Below, in pieces: positions 38,683-49,474 of a stretch of DNA of 64,000 bases. This DNA is from Lamprocystis purpurea DSM 4197 (GTDB lineage: Bacteria > Pseudomonadota > Gammaproteobacteria > Chromatiales > Chromatiaceae). Both the position numbers and the translations under genes were made by a program. How positions within the stretch are numbered: the stretch's first letter is position 1; every line of letters starts with the position of its first letter. Where the stretch lies: contig NZ_KB902498.1 in the NCBI RefSeq assembly GCF_000379525.1, positions 110,391-174,390 of the forward strand, given 5' to 3'. Below the pieces are notes generated by a model. It saw nothing but the letters and a program-made list of their open reading frames with translations. It searched no databases and had not been told where the DNA came from.

Positions 38683-38988
38683 ATGATCGCACTCTCCGAC
38701 TATCTGATTCTCAGCAGTATCCTGTTCTGCCTCGCGGTTGCCGGGATCTTTCTCAACCGCAAGAACGTGATCATCCTGCTCATGTGCATCGAGCTGATGT
38801 TGCTCGCGGTGAACACCAATTTCATCGCCTTCTCGCATTTTCTTCAGGATATGACCGGGCAGGTTTTCGTGTTCTTTATTCTGACCGTGGCCGCCGCCGA
38901 GGCGGCGATCGGGTTGGCGATTCTGGTGGTGCTGTTCCGCAACCGGCGGACCATCAATGTCCAGGACCTCGACCGTCTGAAGGGGTGA
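38683..38988 (+). CDS. nuoK: NADH-quinone oxidoreductase subunit K
   Basis: The product is 101 residues with three membrane helices. The essential Glu lies in [19 protein letters not shown] and a second in [14 protein letters not shown]. It contributes to proton translocation between NuoJ and NuoN. It starts five bases after nuoJ. Confidence 0.96.
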   Translation: MIALSDYLILSSILFCLAVAGIFLNRKNVIILLMCIELMLLAVNTNFIAFSHFLQDMTGQVFVFFILTVAAAEAAIGLAILVVLFRNRRTINVQDLDRLKG

Positions 38989-39083
38989 CCCTGAGCACTA
39001 CGGTCGATTCCGTCATGTCTTTTCACCCGCACCAGGCCGTGTCGGCCTAGTGCGGAAACCTTAGCGAAAGAGCCAACGAAGAG

Positions 39084-41090
39084 ATGGAAAAAGTCTACCT
39101 GACCATCGTGCTCGCGCCCCTCATCGGCGCCCTCGTCGCCGGCTTCTTCGGCGGGCGGATCGGCCGGCGTGGGGCCCATAGCGTGACGATCCTGGGCGTG
39201 GGCATCTCCACCGCCTTGTCGTTTTATGTGCTTGCCCGGTTTATCTGGTATGACCTGCCCGTATTCAATGATGCGGTCTACACCTGGATGGTCTCGGACG
39301 GCATCCGGTTCGAGGTCGGCTTTCTGGTCGATAAGCTCACCGCCCTGATGATGGCCACGGTGACCTTCGTGTCGCTGATGGTGCACATCTACACCATCGG
39401 CTACATGGCCGATGACGAGCACAACTGGCCGCATGGCTCCAAGGCGGGCACGAACAGTTATCAGCGCTTTTTCTCCTACATCGCCCTGTTCACCTTCGCC
39501 ATGCTGATGTTGGTCATGTCCAACAACTTCATGCAGTTGTTCTTCGGCTGGGAAGCGGTGGGGCTGGTGTCGTACCTGCTGATCGGCTTCTGGTCGGTAC
39601 GGGAGTCAGCGATTTTTGCCAACCTCAAGGCATTCCTGGTCAATCGGGTAGGCGACTTCGGATTCATCCTCGGCATCGCCGCGGTCGCCATGTACTTCAA
39701 CTCCATGGACTACGCGGAGGTCTTCGCGGCAGCCCCCGCCAAGGCCGATCTGCAGGTGAATCTCTTCGGTGGCGTGTCACTGATGTCGTTGATCTGTATC
39801 CTCTTGTTCGTCGGTGCCATGGGCAAGTCCGCGCAGGTGCCACTGCACGTCTGGTTGCCGGATTCGATGGAGGGTCCAACTCCGATCTCCGCCCTGATCC
39901 ATGCGGCGACCATGGTCACCGCCGGTGTCTTCATGGTCGCGCGCATGTCGCCGCTTTACGAACTCTCGGAGACCGCACTCTCGTTCGTCATGATCGTGGG
40001 CGCGACCACCGCGTTCTTCATGGGCCTGATCGGTCTCGTGCAGAGTGATATCAAGCGCGTGGTGGCCTACTCGACACTCTCTCAGTTGGGCTACATGGTC
40101 ACGGCCTTGGGCGCATCGGCCTACGCCGCCGGTATTTTTCATCTGATGACACACGCCTTCTTCAAGGCGCTCCTGTTCCTCGCCGCCGGTTCGGTGATCA
40201 TCGCCATGCACCACAATCAGGATATCCGGGAGATGGGCGGGCTGCGCAAGTACATGCCCATCACCTGGCTTACCGCGCTCATTGGTTCGCTGGCCCTGAT
40301 CGGCTTTCCCGGTTTCTCGGGCTTCTTCTCGAAAGATGCGATCATCGAGGCCGTGAGCGGGGCCACGATTTTCGGCTCCGGGTACGCGAGTGTCCTCTTG
40401 ACCTTCGGGGTCCTGATCACGGCGCTCTATAGCTTCCGGATGTATTTTCTGGTGTTCCATGGCAAGGAGCGCATGGATGATCACACCCGACACCATCTCC
40501 ATGAGACCCCCTGGGTGGTAACCTTGCCCCTGATCCTGCTCGCCATCCCGTCGGTGATGATCGGTTGGTTCACGATCGAGCCGCTGTTGGTGAACGACTG
40601 GCTCACGTCAGGCGACTGGCATCCGATCGTTGTGCACCATGCGCACGACACCCTGCATCATCTGGCCGATCACTGGCATGGCCAGTGGGCGTTCATCCAG
40701 CACGGCATGACCGGTCTGCCCTTTTATCTTGCGATGGCTGGTCTGTTCGGCGCCGCGTTCATCTGGTGGCTCATGTTTGCCAGGAATCCGAAACTGGATG
40801 AGCAGATTCAGGCGGCGGGCGGTCCCGTGACCCGAATCCTCCTGGACAAGTATGGGTTTGACGATTTCAACCAGCGGGTTTTCGGCGGCGGCGGTCAATC
40901 GCTCGGTAACGCCCTCTGGAATGGCGGCGATCGGGTCTTTATCGACGGCGCCCTGGTCAATGGATCAGCGCATTCGGTCGGACGCCTGGCTGGGGTCGCG
41001 CGCCTCCTGCAGACCGGGTACCTCTACCACTACGCCATCGCCATGATCGTCGGGCTCGTTGCCCTGTTGACGATCTTCGTCGGCCTCTGA
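39084..41090 (+). CDS. nuoL: NADH-quinone oxidoreductase subunit L
   Basis: The product is 668 residues. It is an antiporter-like subunit at the distal end of the membrane arm. The conserved MRP-type motifs are LFFGWEAVGLVSYLLIGFW, GKSAQVPLHVWLPDSMEGPTPISALIHAATMV, and AYSTLSQLGYMVTALG. The long C-terminal lateral helix region is present. A His-rich stretch (HPIVVHHAHDTLHHLADHWH) near residue 510-530 is a local peculiarity of a periplasmic or cytoplasmic loop. It follows nuoK after 95 bases without a gene. Confidence 0.96.
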   Translation: MEKVYLTIVLAPLIGALVAGFFGGRIGRRGAHSVTILGVGISTALSFYVLARFIWYDLPVFNDAVYTWMVSDGIRFEVGFLVDKLTALMMATVTFVSLMVHIYTIGYMADDEHNWPHGSKAGTNSYQRFFSYIALFTFAMLMLVMSNNFMQLFFGWEAVGLVSYLLIGFWSVRESAIFANLKAFLVNRVGDFGFILGIAAVAMYFNSMDYAEVFAAAPAKADLQVNLFGGVSLMSLICILLFVGAMGKSAQVPLHVWLPDSMEGPTPISALIHAATMVTAGVFMVARMSPLYELSETALSFVMIVGATTAFFMGLIGLVQSDIKRVVAYSTLSQLGYMVTALGASAYAAGIFHLMTHAFFKALLFLAAGSVIIAMHHNQDIREMGGLRKYMPITWLTALIGSLALIGFPGFSGFFSKDAIIEAVSGATIFGSGYASVLLTFGVLITALYSFRMYFLVFHGKERMDDHTRHHLHETPWVVTLPLILLAIPSVMIGWFTIEPLLVNDWLTSGDWHPIVVHHAHDTLHHLADHWHGQWAFIQHGMTGLPFYLAMAGLFGAAFIWWLMFARNPKLDEQIQAAGGPVTRILLDKYGFDDFNQRVFGGGGQSLGNALWNGGDRVFIDGALVNGSAHSVGRLAGVARLLQTGYLYHYAIAMIVGLVALLTIFVGL

Positions 41091-41115
41091 TCAGACTTAA
41101 GGAGACTAAAAGACG

Positions 41116-42693
41116 ATGGAATCGGTTTTCCCCCTACTGACGCTGGTCATCTGGCTGCCGATCTTGGGCGGCATGGTCGTGCTTGCGAGCGGCGATCGTG
41201 ATAGCAACCTGTCGAAGTGGCTTGCTTTGGGCACTGCCGTGCTGACCTTTCTGGTCAGTCTGGGTCTGTGGATCGGGTTTGACAGCGGCACTGCCGACAT
41301 GCAGTTCGTCGAACGTGGCGCCTGGATACCGACCTTCAATGTCTGGTATTTCCTGGGTGTTGACGGTATCTCGATGCCCCTGATCGTCCTGACGACCTTC
41401 ATCACCATCTTCGTCGTGGTGGCGGGCTGGGACGTCATTACATATCGGCCGTCCCAGTACATGGCGGCTTTCCTGATCATGGAAGGGTTGATGGTCGGCG
41501 TCTTCTCCGCCCTGGATGCAATCCTGTTTTACGTCTTTTGGGAGGCGATGCTGATTCCGATGTTCATCATCATCGGGGTCTGGGGTGGACCGAATCGGGT
41601 CTACGCCACCATCAAGTTCTTCCTCTATACGTTCTTCGGCTCGGTCTTCATGTTGGTCGCGCTGATCTACATGTACTTCCAGGCCGACAGTTTCAGCATT
41701 CTCGATTTCCATGAACTGGAACTGGGGATGAGCGCTCAGGTCCTGATCTTCGTCGCCTTCCTGCTCGCCTTCGCGGTCAAGGTGCCGATGTTCCCGGTGC
41801 ATACCTGGCTGCCCGATGCGCATGTCGAGGCCCCGACCGGCGGTTCGGTGATCCTTGCCGCCATCATGCTGAAGATCGGCGGGTACGGCTTCCTGCGCTT
41901 CAGTTTGCCGATTACACCGGATGCCAGCGCATCACTCGACTGGCTCATCATCGCCTTGTCGTTGATTGCGGTGGTGTACATCGGGTTCGTCGCCTTGGTG
42001 CAGCAAGACATGAAGAAGCTGATCGCCTATTCGTCGATCGCCCATATGGGTTTCGTCACCCTGGGATTTTTCATTCTGTTCGCGCTCCTGCGGCATTCCG
42101 GGGAGAGTACCGGGGCGGTGATGGGCATCGAGGGCGGCATGATCCAGATGATCTCTCACGGTTTTATTTCGGCCGCCTTATTCCTGTGCGTCGGCGTGCT
42201 TTACGACCGGATGCATTCCCGCCAGATCGCCGATTATGGCGGTGTCATCAATACCATGCCGTGGTTCGGCGGTTTCATGGTCTTTTTCGCAATGTCGAAT
42301 GCGGGCCTGCCGGGGACTTCGGGCTTTGTCGGTGAGTTCATGGTGATCCTCGCGGCCTTCCGTGCCGATTTCTGGTTCGCTTTCCTGGCCGCCACGACGC
42401 TGGTCCTGGCCGCCGCGTTCACCCTGTGGATGGTCAAGCGGGTGATTTACGGCGAAGTCAAGAACGAGAAGGTCGCCGCGCTTGCCGATCTGGACAAGCG
42501 CGAAGTATTCAATCTCGGCGCCCTGGCCGCGGTGGTGCTCTTGTTCGGCCTGTGGCCCGCGCCCCTCGTCGATGTCATGCACAAGAGCGTCGAGCACCTG
42601 GTTGCCCAGGTCAGTGTCTGCAAACTGCCCGCCGCGGAGTCCGCTGATTGCTTGTTGGCACGGCCGGCGCCCGTGGCGTTTCTGGCGCCTTAG
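41116..42693 (+). CDS. nuoM: NADH-quinone oxidoreductase subunit M
   Basis: The product is 525 residues, an antiporter-like subunit of about 14 helices. Key motifs are FYVFWEAMLIPMFIIIGVWGG with the helix-5 Glu, KVPMFPVHTWLPDAHVEAPTGGSVILAAIMLKIGGYG with conserved Lys residues, and AYSSIAHMGFVTLG. It pumps protons in the membrane arm. A good AGGAG-like site (AAGGAGA) precedes the start. Confidence 0.96.
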   Translation: MESVFPLLTLVIWLPILGGMVVLASGDRDSNLSKWLALGTAVLTFLVSLGLWIGFDSGTADMQFVERGAWIPTFNVWYFLGVDGISMPLIVLTTFITIFVVVAGWDVITYRPSQYMAAFLIMEGLMVGVFSALDAILFYVFWEAMLIPMFIIIGVWGGPNRVYATIKFFLYTFFGSVFMLVALIYMYFQADSFSILDFHELELGMSAQVLIFVAFLLAFAVKVPMFPVHTWLPDAHVEAPTGGSVILAAIMLKIGGYGFLRFSLPITPDASASLDWLIIALSLIAVVYIGFVALVQQDMKKLIAYSSIAHMGFVTLGFFILFALLRHSGESTGAVMGIEGGMIQMISHGFISAALFLCVGVLYDRMHSRQIADYGGVINTMPWFGGFMVFFAMSNAGLPGTSGFVGEFMVILAAFRADFWFAFLAATTLVLAAAFTLWMVKRVIYGEVKNEKVAALADLDKREVFNLGALAAVVLLFGLWPAPLVDVMHKSVEHLVAQVSVCKLPAAESADCLLARPAPVAFLAP

Positions 42694-42774
42694 CTAAGGT
42701 GTCCACAACCTGATCTCACCCGACATCGCCGCGCCTGGTAGGTCTTGACCTGACCAGGCGCCTGTTCACGGAAT

Positions 42775-44217
42775 ATGCCCATGCCATTCGATGCTGCGAA
42801 CCTGTTGCCCATCCTGCCGGAGATCGTAGTCGCGATCACTGCGAGCCTTGTGCTGATGGTGGACCTGTACCTCAAGGACGAGCACAAAGGTTTCAACCAT
42901 ACGCTGGCAATCATCGGTCTACTCGTCGCGATCGGGTTCACCGGCGCGGTCGGCGGTGGTGCGCAGGAGTTGTTCTTCGATGGGAATGTGGTGCGTGATG
43001 CGATGAGCGACCTGCTCAAGGGGGCGGTGCTGATCATCTCGATCTTCGCCTTTGTCTATGCTCAGCCCTGGCTCAAGGATCGCGGCCTCCTGCTTGGCGA
43101 GTATTATGCGCTGGGTCTCTTTGCCGTGCTCGGTATGCTGGTGATGATCGACGCCAATAGCTTCCTGACGCTCTACCTCGGTCTGGAACTCCTGGCGCTC
43201 TGTTTCTATGCCCTGGTGGCCTTTGATCGTGACTCGCCGACCGGGTCCGAGGCGGCGATGAAATATTTTGTCCTCGGCGCTTTGGGTTCGGGGATGCTGC
43301 TCTACGGCGTTTCCATGATCTACGGTGCGACCGGCTCGATCGAGTTTGGCCCGGTGGCGCAGGCGATCGCCGAGCAAGGGACGAAAGACAAGGTTCTGAT
43401 CTTCGGAATCGCCTTCCTGGTGATCGGCATTGGTTTCAAGTTCGGCGCCGTGCCCTTCCACATGTGGGTGCCGGACGTCTATGAGGGGGCGCCGACCCCG
43501 GTCGCGTTGTTCTTGAGTTCCGCCCCCAAGATTGCGGCTTTCGCCCTCGCCGTGCGGCTGTTGGTCGACGCCATGGGTGGCCTGCAGGCGGACTGGCAAG
43601 GCATGTTGGCGATCCTGGCCGTGCTGTCCATGGGCCTGGGTAATCTAGTCGCCATCGCCCAGACCAATATCAAGCGGATGATGGCTTACTCGGCCATCTC
43701 CCATGTCGGCTTTATTTTTCTGGGACTCCTGGCCGGCTCGTCGCAGGGTTATGCCGCGGCCATGTTCTACGCGATCGTTTACGCTCTGACCGCGGCGGGA
43801 GCGTTCGGCATCATGACCATCCTGAGCCGGAAAGGTTTCGACGTCGAGAATCTGGAGGATTTGCGCGGGCTCAATGACCGCGATGGCTGGTATGCGGCCA
43901 TGATGGCGATCATGATGTTTTCGGCGGCCGGGGTTCCGCCGACGGTCGGTTTCATGGCCAAGCTGCTGGTGCTGGAGGCGGTCGTGCGGATCGATATGGT
44001 CTGGCTGGCCCTGGTTGCCGTGTTCTTTTCGATCATCGGCGCCTTCTACTATCTGCGGGTGGTGAAGCTCATGTATTTCGACCGGCCAACGACCGACGCG
44101 CCCATCCTCAGCTCCGGCGGCGTGCGCGCGGTGATGTCGGTCAACGGGTTGACCATCCTGTTCCTGGGTCTGTTTCCGGCGGCTTTGCTGAGTTTGTGTC
44201 AAGGCGCCTTCGCGTAG
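42775..44217 (+). CDS. nuoN: NADH-quinone oxidoreductase subunit N
   Basis: The product is 480 residues and the last nuo gene. It is antiporter-like, with [52 protein letters not shown] and [16 protein letters not shown] as the diagnostic blocks. With L and M it completes the proton-pumping part of complex I, so all 14 subunits are present and uninterrupted. The next gene, dapA, starts about 100 bases on. Confidence 0.96.
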   Translation: MPMPFDAANLLPILPEIVVAITASLVLMVDLYLKDEHKGFNHTLAIIGLLVAIGFTGAVGGGAQELFFDGNVVRDAMSDLLKGAVLIISIFAFVYAQPWLKDRGLLLGEYYALGLFAVLGMLVMIDANSFLTLYLGLELLALCFYALVAFDRDSPTGSEAAMKYFVLGALGSGMLLYGVSMIYGATGSIEFGPVAQAIAEQGTKDKVLIFGIAFLVIGIGFKFGAVPFHMWVPDVYEGAPTPVALFLSSAPKIAAFALAVRLLVDAMGGLQADWQGMLAILAVLSMGLGNLVAIAQTNIKRMMAYSAISHVGFIFLGLLAGSSQGYAAAMFYAIVYALTAAGAFGIMTILSRKGFDVENLEDLRGLNDRDGWYAAMMAIMMFSAAGVPPTVGFMAKLLVLEAVVRIDMVWLALVAVFFSIIGAFYYLRVVKLMYFDRPTTDAPILSSGGVRAVMSVNGLTILFLGLFPAALLSLCQGAFA

Positions 44218-44314
44218 GGCGACTATTTCCGGAATCCACCACTGTCCGGCTGTTCAGAACCCTTGGCAGAGGCTACCATGTGCTATGGTTTCTACAGAGC
44301 GGGAGCTCCCCAGT

Positions 44315-45190
44315 ATGTTTCGCGGCAGCATCGTAGCCCTGATTACGCCCATGGACGCGGATGGTGGGATCGATGACGCGAGCCTGAAGCGTCTGGTCGA
44401 TTTTCATGTGGACGCAGGAACCACGGCCATCGTCTCGGTCGGGACCACCGGCGAGTCGGCCACGCTGGACGAGGACGAGCACTGTCGCCTGATCGCCCGC
44501 ACCCTGCAACTGGCCGATGGGCGCATCCCGGTGATCGCCGGTACCGGGGCAAACTCGACCCGTGAGGCGATCACGCTGACCCGCTGCGCCAAAGAGGCGG
44601 GCGCCGACGCGGCCTTGCTGGTCACTCCCTACTACAACAAACCCACCCAGGAAGGACTTTATCTGCACTACCGGGCGGTCGCCGAAGCAGTGGATATCCC
44701 CCAGATTCTGTACAACGTGCCGGGGCGCACCGCCTGCGATCTGCTGCCTGAGACCGTGGCGCGATTGGCCAAAGTCGACAACATCATCGGTATCAAGGAT
44801 GCGACCGGCGACCTCAAGCGCGTCGCGGCCCTGCGCGAGGGCTGCGGCGAAGGGTTCGCGCTCTACAGCGGCGACGACGCCTCGGCCTGCGACTTCATGT
44901 TGCTTGGCGGCGACGGGGACATCTCGGTGACCGCGAATGTTGCCCCGCGACTGATGCAAGAGATGTGTCAGGCGGCGCTGGCAGACCAACGCGTGCTCGC
45001 TCGTGCCTGCGACCGGCGACTGTCCGCGCTGCATCGGGACCTGTTCGTGCAGTCCAATCCGATTCCGGTAAAATGGGCGGCCTGCGAGTTGGGTCTGTGC
45101 GGCGTCGGTATTCGGCTGCCGTTGACCTGGCTCTCCGATCAATTCCATGCGCGTGTGCGGGCCGCACTGGAGCAGGCGGGCTGCCTGTGA
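44315..45190 (+). CDS. dapA: 4-hydroxy-tetrahydrodipicolinate synthase
   Basis: The product is 291 residues from the ATG at 44315. An upstream in-frame ATG at 44285 would add ten non-conserved residues, and family members start with [17 protein letters not shown] sequence. Catalytic features are the TTGES Thr pair, Tyr in LYNVPGRT, and the Schiff-base Lys in [10 protein letters not shown]. It condenses pyruvate with aspartate semialdehyde, the first committed step of lysine and diaminopimelate synthesis. The order dapA-bamC is conserved with E. coli. No lysine riboswitch is recognisable upstream. Confidence 0.96.
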   Translation: MFRGSIVALITPMDADGGIDDASLKRLVDFHVDAGTTAIVSVGTTGESATLDEDEHCRLIARTLQLADGRIPVIAGTGANSTREAITLTRCAKEAGADAALLVTPYYNKPTQEGLYLHYRAVAEAVDIPQILYNVPGRTACDLLPETVARLAKVDNIIGIKDATGDLKRVAALREGCGEGFALYSGDDASACDFMLLGGDGDISVTANVAPRLMQEMCQAALADQRVLARACDRRLSALHRDLFVQSNPIPVKWAACELGLCGVGIRLPLTWLSDQFHARVRAALEQAGCL

Positions 45191-45249
45191 CGGTTGGTCC
45201 AGCGCCCCGATGCGGGCCACGGCGCGTCCCTTTTGAGAGGTCCCGGACC

Positions 45250-46422
45250 TTGAGACCTTCCCGTGTACTGGGCGGTGCTGCCGTCCTGTTGCCGCTGTCA
45301 TTGCTGGTTGTCTGTGGATTGACCGCATGTGGCTCGGCTTCCTTTCAGGAAATGTTGCCCGACCAGAGCCTGGCCTACAAGAAAAGCCGGCAGGCCGAGG
45401 AAAACCTTGAGTTGCCTCCGGATCTGAGAAGCGGGAAGTTCGATGACGCGATGGACGTGCCGCCCATCGACGGCGGAGCCACCTACTCCGAGTACGCGGG
45501 GGGGCGGGCGCAACGGCAGCGCGATACCGCGGCGGGCGCCGTGCTGCCCGCTGTCGAGAACGTTCAGTTGCGCCGCAGCGGCGATTCCCGTTGGCTGGAG
45601 GTGCAGGCGACCCCGACGCAGGTTTGGCCGCGGGTGATCGCGTTCTGGCGCGAGCAGGGCATCCTGCTGGTCGATCAGAACCCCACGGTCGGGGTGATGA
45701 AAACGGATTGGATCGAGAATCGTGCCGAAGTGCCTCAGGGCTTTGTGACCCGATTGATCCGCAAGGTGGCTGACGGACTCTACGCCACGTCGAGCCGGGA
45801 TCAGTACAGCGTGCGGATCGACAACGGGCCGACCGCGGGGGTCACCGAGGTCTATCTCACCCATCGCGGGATGGAGGAGAAGCTCGAAACCGGCACCCTG
45901 GGTGACAGTAAGCGGACGGTCTGGCAGCCTGGTAAGAGCGACCCGGAGCGGGAAGCGGAGATGCTGCGGCGGCTGATGCTGTTCCTGGGTGCCCCGGAGA
46001 AGCAGGCCGCCGCTGCCGTCGCGTCGTCGGCCGCACCGCGGGCGGCCTCTGCGGTGCGCTTGGTCAGCGAAGGCGCCGGGCCTGCGTTGCTGATTACAGA
46101 AGAATTTCGCCGCGGTTGGCGGATCACCGGCGCGGCGCTCGACCGCGCCGGCTTCGCGGTCGAGGATCGTGACTTGAGTCGCGGCATCTATTTCGTCCGG
46201 TATCAAGATGCGGATGGCGCGGGGGCCGGGAAGCGGAGCCTCGTCGACCGGCTGGCCTTCTGGCGCAAGGACGGAATCGACCGGGTGAGGCAGTATCAAA
46301 TCAAGGTCGAAGGCAACGATACCGAAACGCGGGTCAGCGTACTCGATGCGAAAGGCAACCGGGATAGCTCCACCGGTGCGCAGCGTATCCTCACCCTGCT
46401 GCAGGAGCAGATGAAGGGCTAG
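45250..46422 (+). CDS. bamC: Outer membrane assembly lipoprotein BamC
   Basis: The product is about 390 residues. A TTG start at 45250 was chosen because it follows GAGAGG and puts a short leader directly before the lipobox LTAC (lipid-modified Cys at about residue 27). A GTG at 45187 overlapping the dapA stop would give an overlong leader. The mature N-terminal unstructured stretch (YKKSRQAEENLELPPDL, where it binds BamD) and two helix-grip domains (about 110-220 and 270-390; FVRYQDAD in the second) match BamC. It works in the BAM complex that inserts beta-barrel proteins. Divergence is high, as usual for BamC. Confidence 0.85.
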   Translation: MRPSRVLGGAAVLLPLSLLVVCGLTACGSASFQEMLPDQSLAYKKSRQAEENLELPPDLRSGKFDDAMDVPPIDGGATYSEYAGGRAQRQRDTAAGAVLPAVENVQLRRSGDSRWLEVQATPTQVWPRVIAFWREQGILLVDQNPTVGVMKTDWIENRAEVPQGFVTRLIRKVADGLYATSSRDQYSVRIDNGPTAGVTEVYLTHRGMEEKLETGTLGDSKRTVWQPGKSDPEREAEMLRRLMLFLGAPEKQAAAAVASSAAPRAASAVRLVSEGAGPALLITEEFRRGWRITGAALDRAGFAVEDRDLSRGIYFVRYQDADGAGAGKRSLVDRLAFWRKDGIDRVRQYQIKVEGNDTETRVSVLDAKGNRDSSTGAQRILTLLQEQMKG

Positions 46423-46440
46423 ACGCCCAGAGTTGATGAC

Positions 46441-49326
46441 ATGCGTTCGGGACCCAGTCGCGCACCCCTGCTGCCAGGCCTTGTCTTGGCGGTCTGCGCG
46501 GTCTGGGGTGCCGACCCGGTGCTTGAGTCGCCGACTCAGGCGCGAGGGCGTGCGGCCGCCTGGTACGAGCAGGCGCTGACCGAGGTGAATGCGGGGCAGA
46601 CGTCTGCCGCCTATCTCAGCCTGAAGAGCGCTCTGCGGCAAGATCCCTTTTTCCTCGCCGGCCACCTGCTGCTTGCTCGCGTCTATATTCAACTCGGTCA
46701 AGGCGACAAGGCCGAGAAAGAACTCCTGATCGCGGAAGGGCTCGGGGCTCACCAGTCATTGACGCTGATCCCGCTCGCCCGTTCCTATCTGTTGCAGGGC
46801 AACGCCGAAAAGCTGCTCGGCGCGTTGTTTCCCCTGGGGACCCTGGTCGACGAGGATGCCGAGTTATTGGCCTTGCGCGGCCAGGCCCACCTGCAACTCA
46901 GTCAGTTGTACGACGCCCAACGGGCGTTCAACCAAGCGAGCGAACGCGATCCCACGAATGTCGGCGCCATGCTGGGTCAGGTCCATGTCCTGATGTTGCA
47001 GGGCGATCTCAACGAGGCGTCAGACTACGCCCGTCGTGCCGTCGCGCTGGCCGCGGAAAATCCGCATGCCTGGTTGCTGCGGGGAATGCTGCTGCGCGGC
47101 CGCAGCGATGTGCCGGCCGCACTGCGCGACTTCGAGCGGGCGGTCGCGGTCTTGCCGGCCTATTTGCCCGCGCAGATCGCCCGGATCGGTGCCTTGCTCG
47201 AACTGGATCGATTGGATGAGGCACTGGCTGCCGCGGAAGAATCACTGACGCTGTATCCGCGAGACCCGCGCGCCTTCTATCTGAAGGCGGTCGTTCATGC
47301 ACGGCGACTGGAGTTCGATGCGGCCCAGGCCGTCTTGCGTCAAACCGAGGCGCTGCTCTCCCAGTTGCCGCGCGAACTGATCGACGCGCATCCGCCGACC
47401 CTCTTGCTGGCGGGTATGGTGAACTACAGCCTGAAACAGTGGACCCAGGCAACGAATTACCTCGCGCCATTTCTCGATCAATTCCCCGATACGGTCGGCC
47501 CGCGGATCCTCTTGGCCCGGATTGCGCTCGACCGACAGCAGAATGAGCGGGCCATCAGGCTGCTTGAACCGGCACTGAGTCTGGCGCCAGGCGATCAGCA
47601 GGTGTTATCCCTGCTGGCCGAAGCCTTTATGCGTGACGGGCAGCACGTCAAGGCTGCGCTGTTCCTGCAGCAGGCGCTGGCGGCGGGGGACGACAATCTG
47701 GTGTTGCGCACCCAGCGCGCGGTCAATCAGTTCGGGCTCGGCCGGAAGGCCCAGGCGATCGAGGAACTGGGTGCGGTCGTCGCGGCCGATCCTCAGTATG
47801 CGGAGGCGAGCGCGACCCTGGTCGTCGCCAGCCTGAAGGAACGGCGTTTCGAGGAGGCCGTCAAGGTTGCCGTCCAACTGCTGGAGGGCTATCCGGAGAA
47901 TATCACCTATCTGAACCTCTATGGTGTTGCCCAATTGGCGGCCGACAACCGGGCGGCGGCCCGTTGGGCTTTTGATCTCGCCTTGGCCTTGGACTGGCGT
48001 TTCGTTCCGGCGCAACTCAACCTTGCGGAGTTGGACCTGCGGGAGAACCGGCCGAATGGGGCGCGCGACCGTTTGCAGTGGGTGCTGGCCCGCAACCCGG
48101 ATCAGATCTCCGCGCTGTTGCTGTTGGCACGGACGCTCGAGCAACTGGGTCTGCACGAGCAGGCGCGGGAGTTGGCGGAGCGAGCGGTCATCGCGGATCC
48201 GACCGGGGTTCCGGCAGCCGTCTACCTGACCGATTTGTTATTGAAGATGCAGCAGACCGAAGCGGCGCTGACGGTGGTCGAAGCGGTCGAAGCGCGCGCG
48301 GCGGACCCGGAAGATCTCGCGCTGTTGGTCGCGTTGAGCCGGGCCTATCTCGCCAATGGCCACCGCGCAACCGCACAGGTGGTGCTGCAGCGGGGTTCTA
48401 GTCTCGCTGGTTACCATGCGGCCGGTTTGCTTGAGCTGGCGCTCCTGCAACGGCAGGCGGGTGACCGCAATGGCGCGATCTGGTCCCTCGAAAAAGCGGT
48501 CGAGGGACAGCCGCGATACCTTCCGACCCGGATCAAGTTGGGAGAGTTGTACGCCGAGGTCGGCAAGCTCGCTCAGGCGGAGACTTTGGCCACGGCCTTG
48601 CGCAAGGACTTTCCGCAGGAGCCTTACGGGGAACATCTGCTGGGGACGATCGCACGCGCGCGCGGCGACGATGCGCGCGCCCTGGAACACTTCAAGCGCG
48701 CGCTGAAATTGCGCGAGTCGCCCGTTCTGGCGGTCAGGACCTACGAGACCCTGCGGGTCGCTCAGGGCGTCGGGCCGGCGACCGACTTTCTCCGGCGGTG
48801 GGTCGAGAAACATCCGGACGATGCGGTCGCCAGACAAGCCTTGGCCGAGGGTTTGTTCCGCGGGGGGCGGGTCGCCGAGGCCAAGGCCATCTATCAAAAT
48901 GGGCTCTTGCGCACGCCCGACAATCCCATTTTGTTGAATAATTTGGCATTGATCTATGCTCAGGAAGGCGACGCGCAGGGGATCGCGCCGGCGCGTAAGG
49001 CCCAGGCGCTGCTGCCGGTGCCTGAGACCGCAGACACTCTGGGTTGGGTGCTGGTACGCGCCGGTCAAGTCGCCGAAGGCTTAGGCTATTTGCGCGATGC
49101 CCAGTCCCGCGCGGCTGCTGACCCTGGGATCCGCTACCACATCGCCTACGCCCTGGTGCGCATGGGCCGTGATGAAGAAGCGTTACGCGAGCTCACGCTG
49201 TTGTTTCGCACGGATGCCGACTTCCCGGAGCGGGAGGCCGCGGATAAGCTGCGCCGGGAGGTCCAGGCGCGCCTTGGACGGGGGTCCGGCGCGCGGGACG
49301 CTGGACTCGACCCGGTGGTCGAGTGA
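46441..49326 (+). CDS. TPR-repeat protein, PrsT-like (PEP-CTERM/exopolysaccharide type)
   Basis: The product is 961 residues with a short hydrophobic leader (LLPGLVLAVCAVWGADPV) and then back-to-back tetratricopeptide repeats throughout. Examples include LLLARVYIQLGQGDKAEKEL near 80 and LNNLALIYAQEGDAQGIAPARKAQALLP near 830-855. Length and repeat layout resemble PrsT, a TPR protein found with XrtA/PEP-CTERM exopolysaccharide loci, but no exosortase is in this window, so the link is inference. It is periplasmic or envelope-attached. It begins 18 bases after bamC and may be co-transcribed with it. Confidence 0.75.
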   Translation: MRSGPSRAPLLPGLVLAVCAVWGADPVLESPTQARGRAAAWYEQALTEVNAGQTSAAYLSLKSALRQDPFFLAGHLLLARVYIQLGQGDKAEKELLIAEGLGAHQSLTLIPLARSYLLQGNAEKLLGALFPLGTLVDEDAELLALRGQAHLQLSQLYDAQRAFNQASERDPTNVGAMLGQVHVLMLQGDLNEASDYARRAVALAAENPHAWLLRGMLLRGRSDVPAALRDFERAVAVLPAYLPAQIARIGALLELDRLDEALAAAEESLTLYPRDPRAFYLKAVVHARRLEFDAAQAVLRQTEALLSQLPRELIDAHPPTLLLAGMVNYSLKQWTQATNYLAPFLDQFPDTVGPRILLARIALDRQQNERAIRLLEPALSLAPGDQQVLSLLAEAFMRDGQHVKAALFLQQALAAGDDNLVLRTQRAVNQFGLGRKAQAIEELGAVVAADPQYAEASATLVVASLKERRFEEAVKVAVQLLEGYPENITYLNLYGVAQLAADNRAAARWAFDLALALDWRFVPAQLNLAELDLRENRPNGARDRLQWVLARNPDQISALLLLARTLEQLGLHEQARELAERAVIADPTGVPAAVYLTDLLLKMQQTEAALTVVEAVEARAADPEDLALLVALSRAYLANGHRATAQVVLQRGSSLAGYHAAGLLELALLQRQAGDRNGAIWSLEKAVEGQPRYLPTRIKLGELYAEVGKLAQAETLATALRKDFPQEPYGEHLLGTIARARGDDARALEHFKRALKLRESPVLAVRTYETLRVAQGVGPATDFLRRWVEKHPDDAVARQALAEGLFRGGRVAEAKAIYQNGLLRTPDNPILLNNLALIYAQEGDAQGIAPARKAQALLPVPETADTLGWVLVRAGQVAEGLGYLRDAQSRAAADPGIRYHIAYALVRMGRDEEALRELTLLFRTDADFPEREAADKLRREVQARLGRGSGARDAGLDPVVE

Positions 49327-49474
49327 CTCGACCGGCGCATGACAGCCGTCGCTGCCGCGGGACCCTGCCCTGTTGTGCTTTCTCCTTGCAGCGCCCCGGC
49401 CTTGGCCTCACCTTGCGCGCACCTGGGGTATTGTGTCGTCTGTTGTCCGACCGCGACTAATCTGATCGTCTGCT

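Noticed and set aside
44218..44314. Lysine riboswitch before dapA
   Set aside because: The gap is under 100 bases and lacks the long conserved multi-helix core of that riboswitch.
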